A stretch of 64,000 bases of DNA from Acinetobacter rongchengensis (GTDB lineage: Bacteria; Pseudomonadota; Gammaproteobacteria; Pseudomonadales; Moraxellaceae). Shown piece after piece: positions 51,489 through 60,756 of the stretch. The notes beneath the pieces are model-generated. The model searched no databases. It saw nothing but the letters and a program-made list of their open reading frames with translations, and was not told where the DNA came from. The stretch lies in assembly GCF_003611475.1 (NCBI RefSeq), contig NZ_RAXT01000003.1, positions 62,001 through 126,000 on the forward strand. Direction: 5' to 3'. A program made the translations under genes and the position numbers. Each line of letters opens with the position of its first letter. Position 1 is the stretch's first letter.

Positions 51489-53102
51489 TTACAGACGAAC
51501 CAATTCCACAATTTTCTCAGCCAATTCTTCAACAGCATCTTGTGCAAATACTACATCCGCACCCTGTTCAGCATCGGTAATCACTACGATACCAGTCTGA
51601 CGAAGTAACGCAACTTGCTCAGCAGAAAGACCAGCTTTTGCAATCGCAACGACACCCTGTTGAATCAACAGACTTTCAAGCGCTTGAGCATTTTCAAGTG
51701 CTTGAGTAGACACAGCCACTACAGCAGGTTTTTGACCTAAACGTGCAGCACGATCTTCAGCAGTGACAGGTTCATTGTGAGCAGTCCATTCAACTGCAGC
51801 TTCAACCATACCTGCGCCAACAGTGACATTGCTTAAACGGTCGATAAAGATAAACGAACCTGTATAACGACTATCTTGATAACGGTCAAATACTACAGGT
51901 GCATCAAATTCAACATCGATATCCGCAATCGCATTCAACTCAAGTTGATCAACCTGAGTATGCTCAAGCGTATTCACATTGGTGCGATAGTTAATTTTAG
52001 ATACTTTCGCAGGAATAGTCTGAGTACCAATCTTGATATTATATAGCTTACCAATCACTAACGGTTGGTCAGTCATCCACACCACAGAAGCACGTACAGA
52101 ACGAGATAATAATGGTTGTTCACCTGCTTTCACTAAAACATTACCACGTGAAATATCAATCTCATCGTTCAATGTTAAAGTCACCGCTTGACCTGCAATC
52201 GCATGTTCAAGATTGCCATCAAAAGTCACAATTTCTTTCACTGTCGATTTCTTGCCTGATGGTAAAGCCACGATTTCATCGCCAACTTTAACTTCACCTA
52301 AAGCAATTGTTCCACAGAAACCACGGAAATCAAGGTTTGGACGATTAACATACTGCACAGGGAAACGGAACTCATAGGCACTGGTATCACGCGTAATTTC
52401 AACCGTTTCTAAGGTATTCATCAACGTTTTGCCCGTGTACCACGGCGTATTTGGAGATGGATTCACCACGTTATCACCATTTAACGCTGAAATTGGCGTA
52501 AAGATGATATTGGCAGGCTTACGATCACCCAACTGATTGATGAAATGATTATATTCCGCTTGGATTTCATTAAAACGCGCTTCTGAAAACTCAACCAAAT
52601 CCATTTTATTAATTGCAACAACAATATTGCGAATACCCAAAAGGCTTGCAATAAAGGTATGACGACGAGTCTGGGTTTGTACGCCATAACGTGCATCAAT
52701 CAGGATAATTGCCAAATCAGCAGTCGACGCACCTGTTGCCATGTTACGGGTATATTGTTCATGCCCTGGTGTATCTGCAATGATGAACTTACGTTTTTCT
52801 GTTGAAAAATAACGATAAGCTACATCAATCGTAATACCCTGTTCACGCTCAGCTTGTAGGCCATCTACAAGTAATGCCAAGTCTGGCGCATCACCTGTCG
52901 TACCTACTTTTTTAGAGTCACGTGTAACTGCTTGCAACTGATCTTCATAAATTAGTTTTGAATCATAAAGCAAACGACCGATTAGTGTTGATTTACCATC
53001 ATCCACGTTACCGCAGGTTAAAAAGCGTAAAAGGTCTTTATTTTCATGCTGTTTTAAATATGCCAAGATGTCTTGGCTAATTAATTCTGATTGATGAGAC
53101 AT
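51489..53102 (-). CDS. cysN: Sulfate adenylyltransferase subunit 1, with degenerate C-terminal CysC-like tail
   Basis: CysN is the GTPase subunit that with CysD makes adenosine 5-phosphosulfate from sulfate and ATP. The GTPase motifs [31 protein letters not shown] and NKMDLV are intact. Domains II and III follow to about residue 450. The 537-residue length exceeds the E. coli protein (475). The extra 84 residues start [11 protein letters not shown] and end [13 protein letters not shown]; these resemble the start and end of the APS kinase domain fused in CysNC proteins, but the kinase P-loop is missing. So kinase activity is not expected here. It is 140 bp after cysD, with two hairpins between. 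Confidence 0.93.
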   Translation of the reverse strand: MSHQSELISQDILAYLKQHENKDLLRFLTCGNVDDGKSTLIGRLLYDSKLIYEDQLQAVTRDSKKVGTTGDAPDLALLVDGLQAEREQGITIDVAYRYFSTEKRKFIIADTPGHEQYTRNMATGASTADLAIILIDARYGVQTQTRRHTFIASLLGIRNIVVAINKMDLVEFSEARFNEIQAEYNHFINQLGDRKPANIIFTPISALNGDNVVNPSPNTPWYTGKTLMNTLETVEITRDTSAYEFRFPVQYVNRPNLDFRGFCGTIALGEVKVGDEIVALPSGKKSTVKEIVTFDGNLEHAIAGQAVTLTLNDEIDISRGNVLVKAGEQPLLSRSVRASVVWMTDQPLVIGKLYNIKIGTQTIPAKVSKINYRTNVNTLEHTQVDQLELNAIADIDVEFDAPVVFDRYQDSRYTGSFIFIDRLSNVTVGAGMVEAAVEWTAHNEPVTAEDRAARLGQKPAVVAVSTQALENAQALESLLIQQGVVAIAKAGLSAEQVALLRQTGIVVITDAEQGADVVFAQDAVEELAEKIVELVRL

Positions 53103-53150
53103 TGCTCAAAACTCCACAAATTCTTTAGAAATCGGTTTAATCCCTCTCAA

Positions 53151-53171
53151 TCTCCCTTTAAGAAAGGGAGA
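53151..53171. repeat. Hairpin repeat between cysD and cysN
   Basis: TCTCCCTTT / AAAGGGAGA (53151-53159 with 53163-53171) has a 3-base loop. It is in the same purine/pyrimidine-strand style as the neighbouring repeat at 53198. Confidence 0.8.
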
Positions 53172-53197
53172 CTTGACTCCGTTCTATTTCGGGAATT

Positions 53198-53234
53198 CCC
53201 CTTCTTTCATAAAGAAGGGGTTAGGGGAAGATTC
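53198..53234. repeat. Dispersed hairpin repeat (GGGTTAGGGG type) between cysD and cysN
   Basis: CCCCTTCTTT / AAAGAAGGGG (53198-53207 with 53211-53220) is followed by TTAGGGGAAGATTCT. It lies directly behind the cysD stop, so it could act as an intercistronic mRNA stabiliser or partial terminator within the operon. Confidence 0.82.
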
Positions 53235-53242
53235 TGAAATGT

Positions 53243-54157
53243 TTAGAAATAACCTTCTTGCTTTTTCTTTTCCATCGAGCCAGCTTCATCATGGTCAATC
53301 ATACGACCTTGACGCTCTGAACTGGTAGCCAAAAGCATTTCTTGGATAATTTCAGGCAATGTTGTTGCAGTAGATTCCACCGCACCTGTCAATGGATAAC
53401 AGCCTAAAGTACGGAAACGTACCGATTTCATTTGCGGAACTTCGCCTTCTTTTAAACGCATACGCTCATCATCCACCATGATCAGTGTACCGCTACGCTC
53501 AACCACTGGACGCTCAGCAGCTAAATATAAAGGAACCAAAGGAATACTTTCTTGGTAAATATATTGCCAAATGTCTAATTCAGTCCAGTTTGACAATGGG
53601 AATACACGAATACTTTCACCTTTATTCACTTTACCATTATAAAGATTCCACAATTCTGGACGTTGGTTTTTAGGATCCCAACGGTGTTTAGAATCACGGA
53701 AAGAATAAACGCGCTCTTTAGCACGTGATTTTTCTTCATCACGACGTGCACCACCAAATGCAGCATCAAACTGATACTTGTCCAAAGCCTGTTTTAAACC
53801 TTGGGTTTTCATGATGTCGGTATATTTAGAACTACCATAATCGAATGGGTTTACACCTGCATCACGACCTTCTTTATTTTGATGCACAATCAGATCAAAA
53901 CCATGTTCTTTTGCCATGTTGTCACGGAATGTGATCATGTCTTTAAACTTCCAACCTGTGTCGACATGCAACAGTGGGAAAGGAAGTTTTGCAGGATAAA
54001 ATGCTTTTAAAGCAAGATGCAGCATCACTGCTGAGTCTTTCCCGATAGAGTAAAGCATCACTGGATTTTCAAATTCAGCGGCAACTTCACGGATAATATG
54101 AATACTCTCAGCTTCAAGCTGTTTTAGATGAGTAAGTCTTTCCTCAGATATAGACAT
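53243..54157 (-). CDS. cysD: Sulfate adenylyltransferase subunit 2
   Basis: CysD is the adenylyl-transferring subunit of ATP sulfurylase, of the PAPS-reductase-like ATP pyrophosphatase fold. The conserved start [23 protein letters not shown] and the phosphate loop [15 protein letters not shown] (SxGKDS form), plus [18 protein letters not shown], identify it. The ATG at 54157 gives 304 residues; one three codons earlier is possible. It heads the cysDN transcript and is divergent from a GNAT gene. Other cys genes are not in the window. Confidence 0.96.
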   Translation of the reverse strand: MSISEERLTHLKQLEAESIHIIREVAAEFENPVMLYSIGKDSAVMLHLALKAFYPAKLPFPLLHVDTGWKFKDMITFRDNMAKEHGFDLIVHQNKEGRDAGVNPFDYGSSKYTDIMKTQGLKQALDKYQFDAAFGGARRDEEKSRAKERVYSFRDSKHRWDPKNQRPELWNLYNGKVNKGESIRVFPLSNWTELDIWQYIYQESIPLVPLYLAAERPVVERSGTLIMVDDERMRLKEGEVPQMKSVRFRTLGCYPLTGAVESTATTLPEIIQEMLLATSSERQGRMIDHDEAGSMEKKKQEGYF

Positions 54158-54297
54158 TGACAGCACCAGCTCACAAAAAAGTGTACTTATTACACATATT
54201 AAAATTTATATTCATTATAGTGATTTAACGAGAATTCTTTTGCTTGTTTTTTTATATTGATATATAAAAACATCATAAACAAAATTTAGAATTTGCA

Positions 54298-54741
54298 ATG
54301 AACACACAAATTTTCGCATTAGAAGACATTACTTTTGAACAATGGCTTCCACTTTGGCAAGCTTACTTAACTTTTTATAAAACACAATTGAGTGACGAGC
54401 AAATAAGATTATCTTGGAAGAGAATCACAAATCCTGAACAAACCGATATCTTTGGTTTTGCAATAAAAATTGATGAGAATGTGGTTGGATTTGTCCATCT
54501 AAATTCACATATAAGCACATGGACAAAGTTACCTTATTGTTATTTACAAGATTTATATGTTGATGAACAGTTTAGAAATCAAGGATTAGCACGAAAACTG
54601 ATTGAATATTGCTATGAATTTTGTACTGGTAAATTTGATCGAGTGTATTGGTTAACCCATGAAACAAATACCGCCGCACAATATCTTTATGACCGTATTG
54701 CAAGTAAAACAGGGTTTATTCATTACAAGAAAACCTTGTAA
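54298..54741 (+). CDS. GNAT-family N-acetyltransferase
   Basis: The 147-residue protein shows the GNAT fold. The strand VVGFVHLNSH is followed by LQDLYVDEQFRNQGLARKLIEYCYEF, where Q/RxxGxA binds acetyl-CoA, and the C-terminal TNTAAQYLYDRIASKTGFIHYKK. The N-terminal region (ITFEQWLPLWQAYLTFYK) is typical of small amino-group acetyltransferases. The acceptor is unknown. It is divergent from cysD and shows no operon partner. Confidence 0.85.
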   Translation: MNTQIFALEDITFEQWLPLWQAYLTFYKTQLSDEQIRLSWKRITNPEQTDIFGFAIKIDENVVGFVHLNSHISTWTKLPYCYLQDLYVDEQFRNQGLARKLIEYCYEFCTGKFDRVYWLTHETNTAAQYLYDRIASKTGFIHYKKTL

Positions 54742-54785
54742 TCCTTTATTGATATAGCGTTAAACAACATAAATAAATCATAGAC

Positions 54786-54814
54786 AAAAAAAAAGCTTAC
54801 TCTCTCAAGTAAGC
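54786..54814 (-). terminator. Orphan intrinsic terminator
   Basis: A 7-bp stem with nine U on the minus strand. The plus strand has no U-run after the stem, so it does not serve the GNAT gene upstream. Confidence 0.85.
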
Positions 54815-54885
54815 GATCAATCGCACATAAAGCACAAAGTGGAGGTCTTGTACTTAAAGTTGGAGTACCCTTCTTTATTCTAATT
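54786..54885 (-). ncRNA. Candidate small RNA of about 100 nt
   Basis: On the minus strand a -35-like TTAACT (54921-54916) and a -10-like TAGTAT (54897-54892) are 18 bases apart. About 100 bases later a stem GCTTACT / AGTAAGC (54814-54808 with 54801-54795) is followed by nine U (54794-54786), an excellent intrinsic terminator. No minus-strand gene lies between this and the next terminator at 55042. Inside the unit GTACT / AGTAC (54868-54864 with 54854-54850) forms a hairpin with a CCAACUUUA loop, and an unpaired GACCUCC segment is complementary to ribosome-binding sites. This is what a trans-acting small RNA looks like. It might belong to the C4-like sRNA group reported in Acinetobacter, but I cannot verify that. 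Confidence 0.5.
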
Positions 54886-55041
54886 AAAGTCATACTAAAG
54901 AAGTTGTTTAATCATAGTTAAAAAATTCATGAAAAAACATCCCTAGAATTGGGTATTTTTTTATAAAAAAATTGCATTAAAATAGTAAGTTTTATCTTTC
55001 AACTAAAACAAACTGCACATTTTAAAATTAATTTTTAACAA

Positions 55042-55074
55042 TAAAAAAAGACTTATTTTATTCAAAATAAGTCT
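55042..55074 (-). terminator. Intrinsic terminator of the Wzi-family gene
   Basis: AGACTTATTTT / AAAATAAGTCT (55049-55059 with 55064-55074) is an 11-bp perfect stem followed by seven U on the minus strand, about 150 bases after the stop of the Wzi-family gene. Confidence 0.85.
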
Positions 55075-55085
55075 ATAAAAGTTCA

Positions 55086-55217
55086 AAGCAAGTCTTGTAA
55101 AACAATTCAAGCTTTGAGGGTAGGAATAACTTCTTTAATTAAGGTTGATTAAAGAAGTCAATTCATCCTAAGCTTTGAATAGCATCGTGTATATACCTAC
55201 AATTAGGTATTTTTTTA
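55086..55217 (+). ncRNA. Possible plus-strand small RNA (weak)
   Basis: A TATAAA at 55074-55079 could be a -10 box (the -35 is poor). Downstream are an outer stem TCAAAGC / GCTTTGA (55083-55089 with 55111-55117), a 10-bp hairpin CTTCTTTAAT / ATTAAAGAAG (55130-55139 with 55148-55157) and a terminator TACCTA / TAGGTA (55194-55199 with 55204-55209) with seven T. It ends a few bases before the stop codon of the convergent Wzi-family gene. The hairpins could equally belong to the 3-prime UTR of that gene on the other strand. Confidence 0.25.
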
Positions 55218-55222
55218 CTTAC

Positions 55223-56680
55223 TTAATAACCAATTAATGATTTATCTAAAGGGATTTCAACACCCACAGAAACACCACCATCATTTCCATGTACATCGGA
55301 ATCACTCACCCAACCATTAATTTTCAAAGGAAGTGTTGGCTTGATATAATGCGTCCAAGTCACATCAAGTGCTTTAATTTTGTCATTTTCAGGAAATGCT
55401 AAATTAATTTGATCCGCACCAAATTGGCTTGAAGATTGGTTTACTTTGGCATACATCATACGACCTGATAAACGGTTCATTAAGTCAAAGCGAATATCTC
55501 CACCGACTGAAACCATTTCACCATCCCCCCCGATTGCATGTCCTAGTGGAAAGCCATGTTGGTAGTATCCATCTTGATAAATATAATGATTATATGAAAC
55601 ACCTTTTACATCACCATTGGTCGTTGTATCTGCCCATTCTGCATAAAGTTGGTACGGTAAATTTTTAAAACTTGAAGAATAATCTACACCAGCCAAATAC
55701 ATTTTTTTCGATGGTAATAATCCTGCTTCATCCTCACCGACATATTGCCCATAAAAACTAACAGGGATATTTAGTAGTTGCTGAAGATTTAATCGTGCAT
55801 CAAAGCCAGCGATTTGATTTGATTTATCTAAATCACCATTTTCAAAATTATCATTACCTTTAATCGCATTCCACAGTGAATCTAAACTCTCAGAGCGGCC
55901 TTCTCCCCCCCACTGTAAGACCCGAGATGCGCCCAACTCAAGATATTCTAAAGGTTGGGCTGTTAAACGGAAACCTAATAATTTTGTATCAGGCACGGCT
56001 GTATAATCATCCAACTGACCACCAAAAGCTTGATATTGCCAAGGGCCAATCCAAGATAACCACGGTGTTTCAAATGCTTTTTGCTCAGCACGTTGTACAG
56101 TGAATCCATAGACAGGGCGACTCGCATCACCACGGATTAAACTGCCATCATGTCCTGGCCCCCAATAGGTAGGGATTTGACCTGCGATCACCCATTGATT
56201 CCAAAGCTTACCCGCAATGTATGAACCCTCAACATTGACATCATGACCATTGTCAATTAATGGGTCTTTTTCACCATTTACACGAAGCTTAGCGTCCCAA
56301 TTCGTACCGCCTGCATTGAACTCTAAAGAACCCACATATTGCGCCTTGGTATCATCACCAAATGCTTGGGGAATATTTTTTTGATCAGACTCTGCAAATA
56401 AACCTAACTTTGCAGTTTGATTATCCGTTTTTAATGCATTTTGAATCGAATCTATGACTTTTTGTTGTGTGTTATTAGCAACTTTTGCTTGAGATAAAGC
56501 ACGTTGAATTTCATCACCACTCATTGGCCAAGTCGATGTGCTGATTTGAATCACACCTTGCTGATTTAACCAATTTAAATCTGTACGAATGTCTTCATTA
56601 TTCAGCACAATACCTTGCGCAAAAACAGGAAGAGACATTCCCAATAATACAGCGGCGTAAAGTGATTTTCTTAAATACAT
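55223..56680 (-). CDS. Capsule assembly Wzi-family outer-membrane protein
   Basis: The product of 485 residues has signal peptide MYLRKSLYAAVLLGMSLPVFA; an in-frame TTG five codons upstream is less likely. After a helical N-terminal segment (RTDLNWLNQQGVIQISTSTWPMSGDEIQRAL) comes a long barrel region with the family pattern (QWVIAGQIPTYWGPGHDGSLIRGDASRPVYGFTVQRAE). Wzi is an outer-membrane barrel that helps attach capsule to the surface in E. coli. No capsule genes are adjacent, so a porin-like role is also possible. Monocistronic, with a terminator 150 bases behind. Confidence 0.82.
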   Translation of the reverse strand: MYLRKSLYAAVLLGMSLPVFAQGIVLNNEDIRTDLNWLNQQGVIQISTSTWPMSGDEIQRALSQAKVANNTQQKVIDSIQNALKTDNQTAKLGLFAESDQKNIPQAFGDDTKAQYVGSLEFNAGGTNWDAKLRVNGEKDPLIDNGHDVNVEGSYIAGKLWNQWVIAGQIPTYWGPGHDGSLIRGDASRPVYGFTVQRAEQKAFETPWLSWIGPWQYQAFGGQLDDYTAVPDTKLLGFRLTAQPLEYLELGASRVLQWGGEGRSESLDSLWNAIKGNDNFENGDLDKSNQIAGFDARLNLQQLLNIPVSFYGQYVGEDEAGLLPSKKMYLAGVDYSSSFKNLPYQLYAEWADTTTNGDVKGVSYNHYIYQDGYYQHGFPLGHAIGGDGEMVSVGGDIRFDLMNRLSGRMMYAKVNQSSSQFGADQINLAFPENDKIKALDVTWTHYIKPTLPLKINGWVSDSDVHGNDGGVSVGVEIPLDKSLIGY

Positions 56681-56902
56681 GCACTTATTTCTCAAATTTA
56701 ATTAACCGTGACACATTAATTTCTTTACACACATTTTGCAATGAAGAAATTGTGTTCTTATTTCCTTCATCAAGACTTTGAATGACGAAAATCAGCCTCT
56801 TTTTATTTTGAATGTTTAAAGACGAAAGCCGTTAAGCTAAAGAATGAAAATGACTAGAGGAAAACTGTATTTATGAATAACTACACACTAAATACAAGCA
56901 AT

Positions 56903-56934
56903 AAAAAACCGAGTCCATGAATGAACTCGGTTTT
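56903..56934 (-). terminator. Intrinsic terminator of lysS
   Basis: AAAACCGAGT / ACTCGGTTTT (56905-56914 with 56925-56934) is followed by U-run on the minus strand, 38 bases after the lysS stop. Confidence 0.88.
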
Positions 56935-56971
56935 ATATATATATGAATCTATTTTTAAAAATAGAAAAATA

Positions 56972-58498
56972 TTAATTTTTATGACGCATATGCGGGAACA
57001 AAATAACATCACGAATACTTGGTGCATTGGCAAATAACATCACCAAACGATCAATACCAATACCTTCACCCGCTGTCGGTGGTAAGCCATATTCTAAAGC
57101 TTCAACAAAGTCTGCATCATAATGCATCGCTTCATCATCACCTGCATCTTTTTCTTCAACCTGAGCTTGGAAACGCTCTGCTTGGTCAATTGGATCGTTT
57201 AACTCTGAGAAGCCATTGGCAAGTTCACGACCACCAATGAAGAACTCAAAACGATCTGTAATATGTGGATTGTTATCATTACGACGCGCCAATGGAGAAG
57301 TTTCCGCTGGGTATTCAGTAATAAATGTTGGCTGACGCAGTTTAGTTTCAACTGTTTCTTCAAAGACGATAGTTTGAAGTTTACCCAAGCCAAAACCTGG
57401 TTTGACCTGTTCTTTCAATTCTTCTTTAACAAACTTTGCCAAGAATTCACGATCTGAAACATTTTCAGGTGTAAAGCTTGGGTTATTTTCAAGAATTGCA
57501 TCAAACATTGAAATTTTCTTATATGGCCCTTTGAAGCTATACACTTCATCACCATACGGCACATCTGTAGAACCTAAAATATCCACAGCCAATTTCTCAA
57601 GCATGCTTTCAGTTAAAGCCATTAAGTCTTTATAGTCAGCATAAGCTTGGTAGAATTCAATCATAGTGAATTCTGGGTTATGACGAGTTGAAACACCTTC
57701 ATTTCGGAAGTTACGGTTAATTTCAAAAACACGTTCAAAGCCACCCACCACTAAGCGTTTTAAGTAAAGCTCAGGTGCGATACGTAAGAACAATGGCATA
57801 TCTAATGCATTATGATGCGTCTCAAACGGACGCGCAGAAGCCCCACCTGGAATCACATGCATCATTGGTGTTTCCACTTCCATAAAACGTTCATTGCTTA
57901 AATATGCACGAATACCAGACACCACTTTTGCACGAATCTCAAAAGTTTTACGTGTTTCTTCATTCACAATTAAATCTAAATAACGTTTACGATATTTCAC
58001 TTCAGTATCATTCAAACCGTGGAATTTATCTGGAAGTGGGCGTAAGGATTTAGTTAACAATTCAAAATGTTCAATATGCACATAAAGATCGCCTTTGCCT
58101 GAACGGCCAAGATAACCTTGAACAGCAATAATATCACCAAGGTCTAAACCTTTAATCGTTTCAAGCACTTCAGGAGCAAGTTCTTTACGTGGAACATACA
58201 ACTGAATACGGCCTGTCATGTCTTGGATCACGATAAATGAACCACGGTTCAACATCACACGACCCGCGACGGAAACATGAACTTGTTCACCAGCTTCAAT
58301 TTCTTCTTTAGATTTATCAGCAAACTGTTCTTGTAAATCTTGCGCATAATGCTCGCGCTTAAAGGTGTTTGGCCATGGGCTAACACCGGTTTGTTTGGCT
58401 TGATCTTGTATTTGCTTGAGCTTGGCATGACGCTGCGCAATTAAATCGTTTTCGGAAATGTGTTGTTCAGAAGTCGATTGAGCGTTACTTTGCGCCAT
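56972..58498 (-). CDS. lysS: Lysyl-tRNA synthetase (class II)
   Basis: LysS charges tRNA-Lys. The ATG at 58498 ([19 protein letters not shown]) has GAGG five bases upstream; the frame is open 12 codons further. The 508-residue protein has an OB-fold anticodon-binding domain (about 65-180, [28 protein letters not shown]). The class II catalytic motifs are [20 protein letters not shown] (motif 1), [20 protein letters not shown] (motif 2) and [12 protein letters not shown] (motif 3). It is monocistronic. Confidence 0.96.
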   Translation of the reverse strand: MAQSNAQSTSEQHISENDLIAQRHAKLKQIQDQAKQTGVSPWPNTFKREHYAQDLQEQFADKSKEEIEAGEQVHVSVAGRVMLNRGSFIVIQDMTGRIQLYVPRKELAPEVLETIKGLDLGDIIAVQGYLGRSGKGDLYVHIEHFELLTKSLRPLPDKFHGLNDTEVKYRKRYLDLIVNEETRKTFEIRAKVVSGIRAYLSNERFMEVETPMMHVIPGGASARPFETHHNALDMPLFLRIAPELYLKRLVVGGFERVFEINRNFRNEGVSTRHNPEFTMIEFYQAYADYKDLMALTESMLEKLAVDILGSTDVPYGDEVYSFKGPYKKISMFDAILENNPSFTPENVSDREFLAKFVKEELKEQVKPGFGLGKLQTIVFEETVETKLRQPTFITEYPAETSPLARRNDNNPHITDRFEFFIGGRELANGFSELNDPIDQAERFQAQVEEKDAGDDEAMHYDADFVEALEYGLPPTAGEGIGIDRLVMLFANAPSIRDVILFPHMRHKN

Positions 58499-58602
58499 CT
58501 CTGCCTCGATTAAATTAAAAAACGGAAGTTGCATAGCATAGCAGATTTACAACATAATGCGTATGCATATAACACAACGATCAATGTAAAAATTAAAAAA
58601 TC

Positions 58603-59304
58603 ATGAATAAATACTGGCAAGGATTCGCTCAAAGTATCATTTTCACTCATATTTTTTTGTTTTCCACAGCAAGTACTGCGGAGAAACGTATCGTCATGAG
58701 TAATACTCGAACAGACTTACCCACTCAAATAGAAACCACCAATATTAAAAATCAGGGTTATATTTGGCAATTGGAGATCACGCCAAATCAGAACTCTCGA
58801 CAAGTACATGTCAAATTGATGAACCCTAATTCTAAGATAGATATTCTGAATACCAGAGCATTGGAAATTGCTAAAAAAATAAACTTAGAAAACTTACCTC
58901 TTGTCACCGATGATTTTAAGAACAAATCCTTGAATCTAGATGAAGAACAAATCGCTTTAACAAAATATTATTATGGTAAATACATACTTTTTATAAAATT
59001 TCCAGAAACAGTACTCTATGCGGTCAAGCCTAATTTTTCACAGTTACAAAGCGAATTAGAACCCTTTTGTTTACAAAAAAATGAAGCACAATTGGAAGCT
59101 CCAGAAAATATCAGCATTCATGCTCATTTTTCAGTCGATTTTAATGGCAATATCCAAAGCATTCGCTATTCCCCTACGATCAATAGCAAAATGCGCCCAA
59201 TCTTAGAGCCCTTATTGAAAAAAATTCGTTTTTATCCTCGAAATGAGAATGGGAAACCTAAATCATTTTCAATAGAACAGCCAATTATCATCCAATGCCA
59301 ATAA
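58603..59304 (+). CDS. Secreted protein with TonB C-terminal-like domain, unknown role
   Basis: The 233-residue product has a signal peptide (about 1-26, SIIFTHIFLFSTASTA). The central part is unassigned. The last 65 residues (ISIHAHFSVDFNGNIQSIRYSPTINSKMRPILEPLLKKIRFYPRNENGKP and the final IIIQC) follow the TonB C-terminal pattern of strand, dGxV turn, helix, RFxPxxxNGKP and final strand. It lacks the membrane anchor and proline-rich spacer of TonB, so it is not a standard energy transducer. It is divergent from lysS with no operon partner. Confidence 0.6.
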   Translation: MNKYWQGFAQSIIFTHIFLFSTASTAEKRIVMSNTRTDLPTQIETTNIKNQGYIWQLEITPNQNSRQVHVKLMNPNSKIDILNTRALEIAKKINLENLPLVTDDFKNKSLNLDEEQIALTKYYYGKYILFIKFPETVLYAVKPNFSQLQSELEPFCLQKNEAQLEAPENISIHAHFSVDFNGNIQSIRYSPTINSKMRPILEPLLKKIRFYPRNENGKPKSFSIEQPIIIQCQ

Positions 59305-59383
59305 GTTGATCATCTTTTTTAACCAAAGACCCACTTTTAATATTTACCTATGTTAATTCGTCCGTTAAAACTCGAAAAAATTC

Positions 59384-59824
59384 TTATTTTTCTTCCGCCA
59401 ATTGCTTAATCACTGCAAAACCTTGCTGAAAACCTTGATCCATAATCGTTTTATATTGCTCTGAAGTATCAACTTGAGCGAATAAATGTGTCACACCATT
59501 ATGTTCACTTAAAAAATATTGTTCTAAACTACCACAGCACTGTTGCGCATCCTCACTGCTACGATCAACAACACCATTCTTTAACATGCCTTGATGCTGA
59601 AATACCACCTTTTTGAACTGCTCTAATTCAGTGATCGTTGCAAGCATGCCATCACCACTTGCATCTTGAAACAAGGTTTCACCACCAATTTTCCAGTCAG
59701 ATTGCATACGAGAACTGGGTGAGAAGAAGCGCGTCCATTGTGAATAAGTATGTGTATCCCACATCACATTCCACACTTTTTGCGCATTTGCATCAATATC
59801 AATTTCATATTGTAGCGTGATCAT
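59384..59824 (-). CDS. SRPBCC (START/Bet v1-like) family protein
   Basis: The 146-residue protein begins MITLQYEIDIDANAQKVWNVMWDTHTYSQWTRFFSPSS, the usual N-terminal pattern of SRPBCC or AHSA1-like ligand-binding proteins. Strand segments (ITELEQFKKVVFQHQG and GVTHLFAQVDTSEQY) follow, with a long C-terminal helix (MDQGFQQGFAVIKQLAEEK). It may bind a hydrophobic ligand; nothing more is evident. The start at 59824 has GGTG upstream; an adjacent TTG is possible. Confidence 0.8.
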   Translation of the reverse strand: MITLQYEIDIDANAQKVWNVMWDTHTYSQWTRFFSPSSRMQSDWKIGGETLFQDASGDGMLATITELEQFKKVVFQHQGMLKNGVVDRSSEDAQQCCGSLEQYFLSEHNGVTHLFAQVDTSEQYKTIMDQGFQQGFAVIKQLAEEK

Positions 59825-60122
59825 CAATTCACCTATGAATAATACTGCTGTAGTTATCGAGATTAACCTATTCGGTATACAGATTGATTATTTTTTGTTA
59901 AAACAAGATAAAAAGAGTTGATAAAATTAAAAAATATCAAATTAAATTAGATACTTAAAATATAAATAGAAATACTTAGACCAAAAGCTAAGTTATAAAA
60001 AGCTCATAGCTCAGTACAATAAGCTGAGAACAAAATAGTTGAAATGTAAAGTTTTTCACATTTCTTAAAGGTGACTATTTCACTCTTGACGTAATAAATA
60101 AAGACACTATGAAAGCGATAAA

Positions 60123-60629
60123 ATGATGAGTAGCCATTCAAAGATTTTATTTTTACATGGATTAGATTCTTCCAAAGAATCTACCAAGTTCCATGCCATA
60201 GATGCTGAAAAAAAGTATTGTATAGAAGTCGATTATCGAAACCTGAATTTTAAAACTGTTGAAGATTTTTACCATGACACGATCGACAAAATAAAACCTG
60301 ACTTGCTGATTGGGCATAGCTTAGGCGGCTATTGGGCATTGAGAATGTCTCAGTCTCATCGTATTCCAACCATTATCGCCAATCCAAGTTTAAGTCCAGA
60401 TTTTCGGGCAGATTATCCAGCCATCAATGAGCATGATTTAGAACATGACATTCCACAAATTGCTTATATTGAACTGGGTGATGAAATTCTAGATATGTAT
60501 GCAGCAACTTCACTACTTGAAACATATATGCAAATCGACGCAGTTGAAGGTGGACATCACCGTTTGGCACAGCCAGAAAATTTAAATCGGCTGATTGAAT
60601 ATATGGAACAAACCTTTATTTCACGATAA
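60123..60629 (+). CDS. YqiA/YcfP-type alpha/beta hydrolase
   Basis: The 168-residue small alpha/beta hydrolase begins ILFLHGLDSS and has the nucleophile elbow LLIGHSLGGYWAL (serine near 63), IIANPSLSPD, and the catalytic histidine in VEGGHHRLAQPENL, with an aspartate likely in ELGDEILD. This matches the YqiA/UPF0227 group of short esterases. Substrate is unknown. It is convergent with apt. The ATG one codon downstream may be used instead. Confidence 0.82.
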   Translation: MMSSHSKILFLHGLDSSKESTKFHAIDAEKKYCIEVDYRNLNFKTVEDFYHDTIDKIKPDLLIGHSLGGYWALRMSQSHRIPTIIANPSLSPDFRADYPAINEHDLEHDIPQIAYIELGDEILDMYAATSLLETYMQIDAVEGGHHRLAQPENLNRLIEYMEQTFISR

Positions 60630-60674
60630 AATTACATGATAACTAAGTTCTTTTGAAAATCACTTCCTATAAAT

Positions 60675-60708
60675 AAAAAACCACTTAATATGCTCGATAT
60701 AAGTGGTT
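60675..60708. terminator. Bidirectional terminator between the esterase-like gene and apt
   Basis: AACCACTTA / TAAGTGGTT (60679-60687 with 60700-60708) is flanked by an A-run that gives U-run on the minus strand for apt. Confidence 0.82.
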
Positions 60709-60756
60709 CTTCATTAAAAAATCTATTTTCAAACGATTAATCAAATATGAAGCGTT

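Larger units (their letters stand above)
54742..55222. other. Gene-free region with terminators on both strands and RNA candidates
   Basis: There is no protein-coding frame, but several strong hairpins and three intrinsic terminators lie here. Two of these have no coding gene that needs them. Separate entries describe the RNA candidates. Confidence 0.6.
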
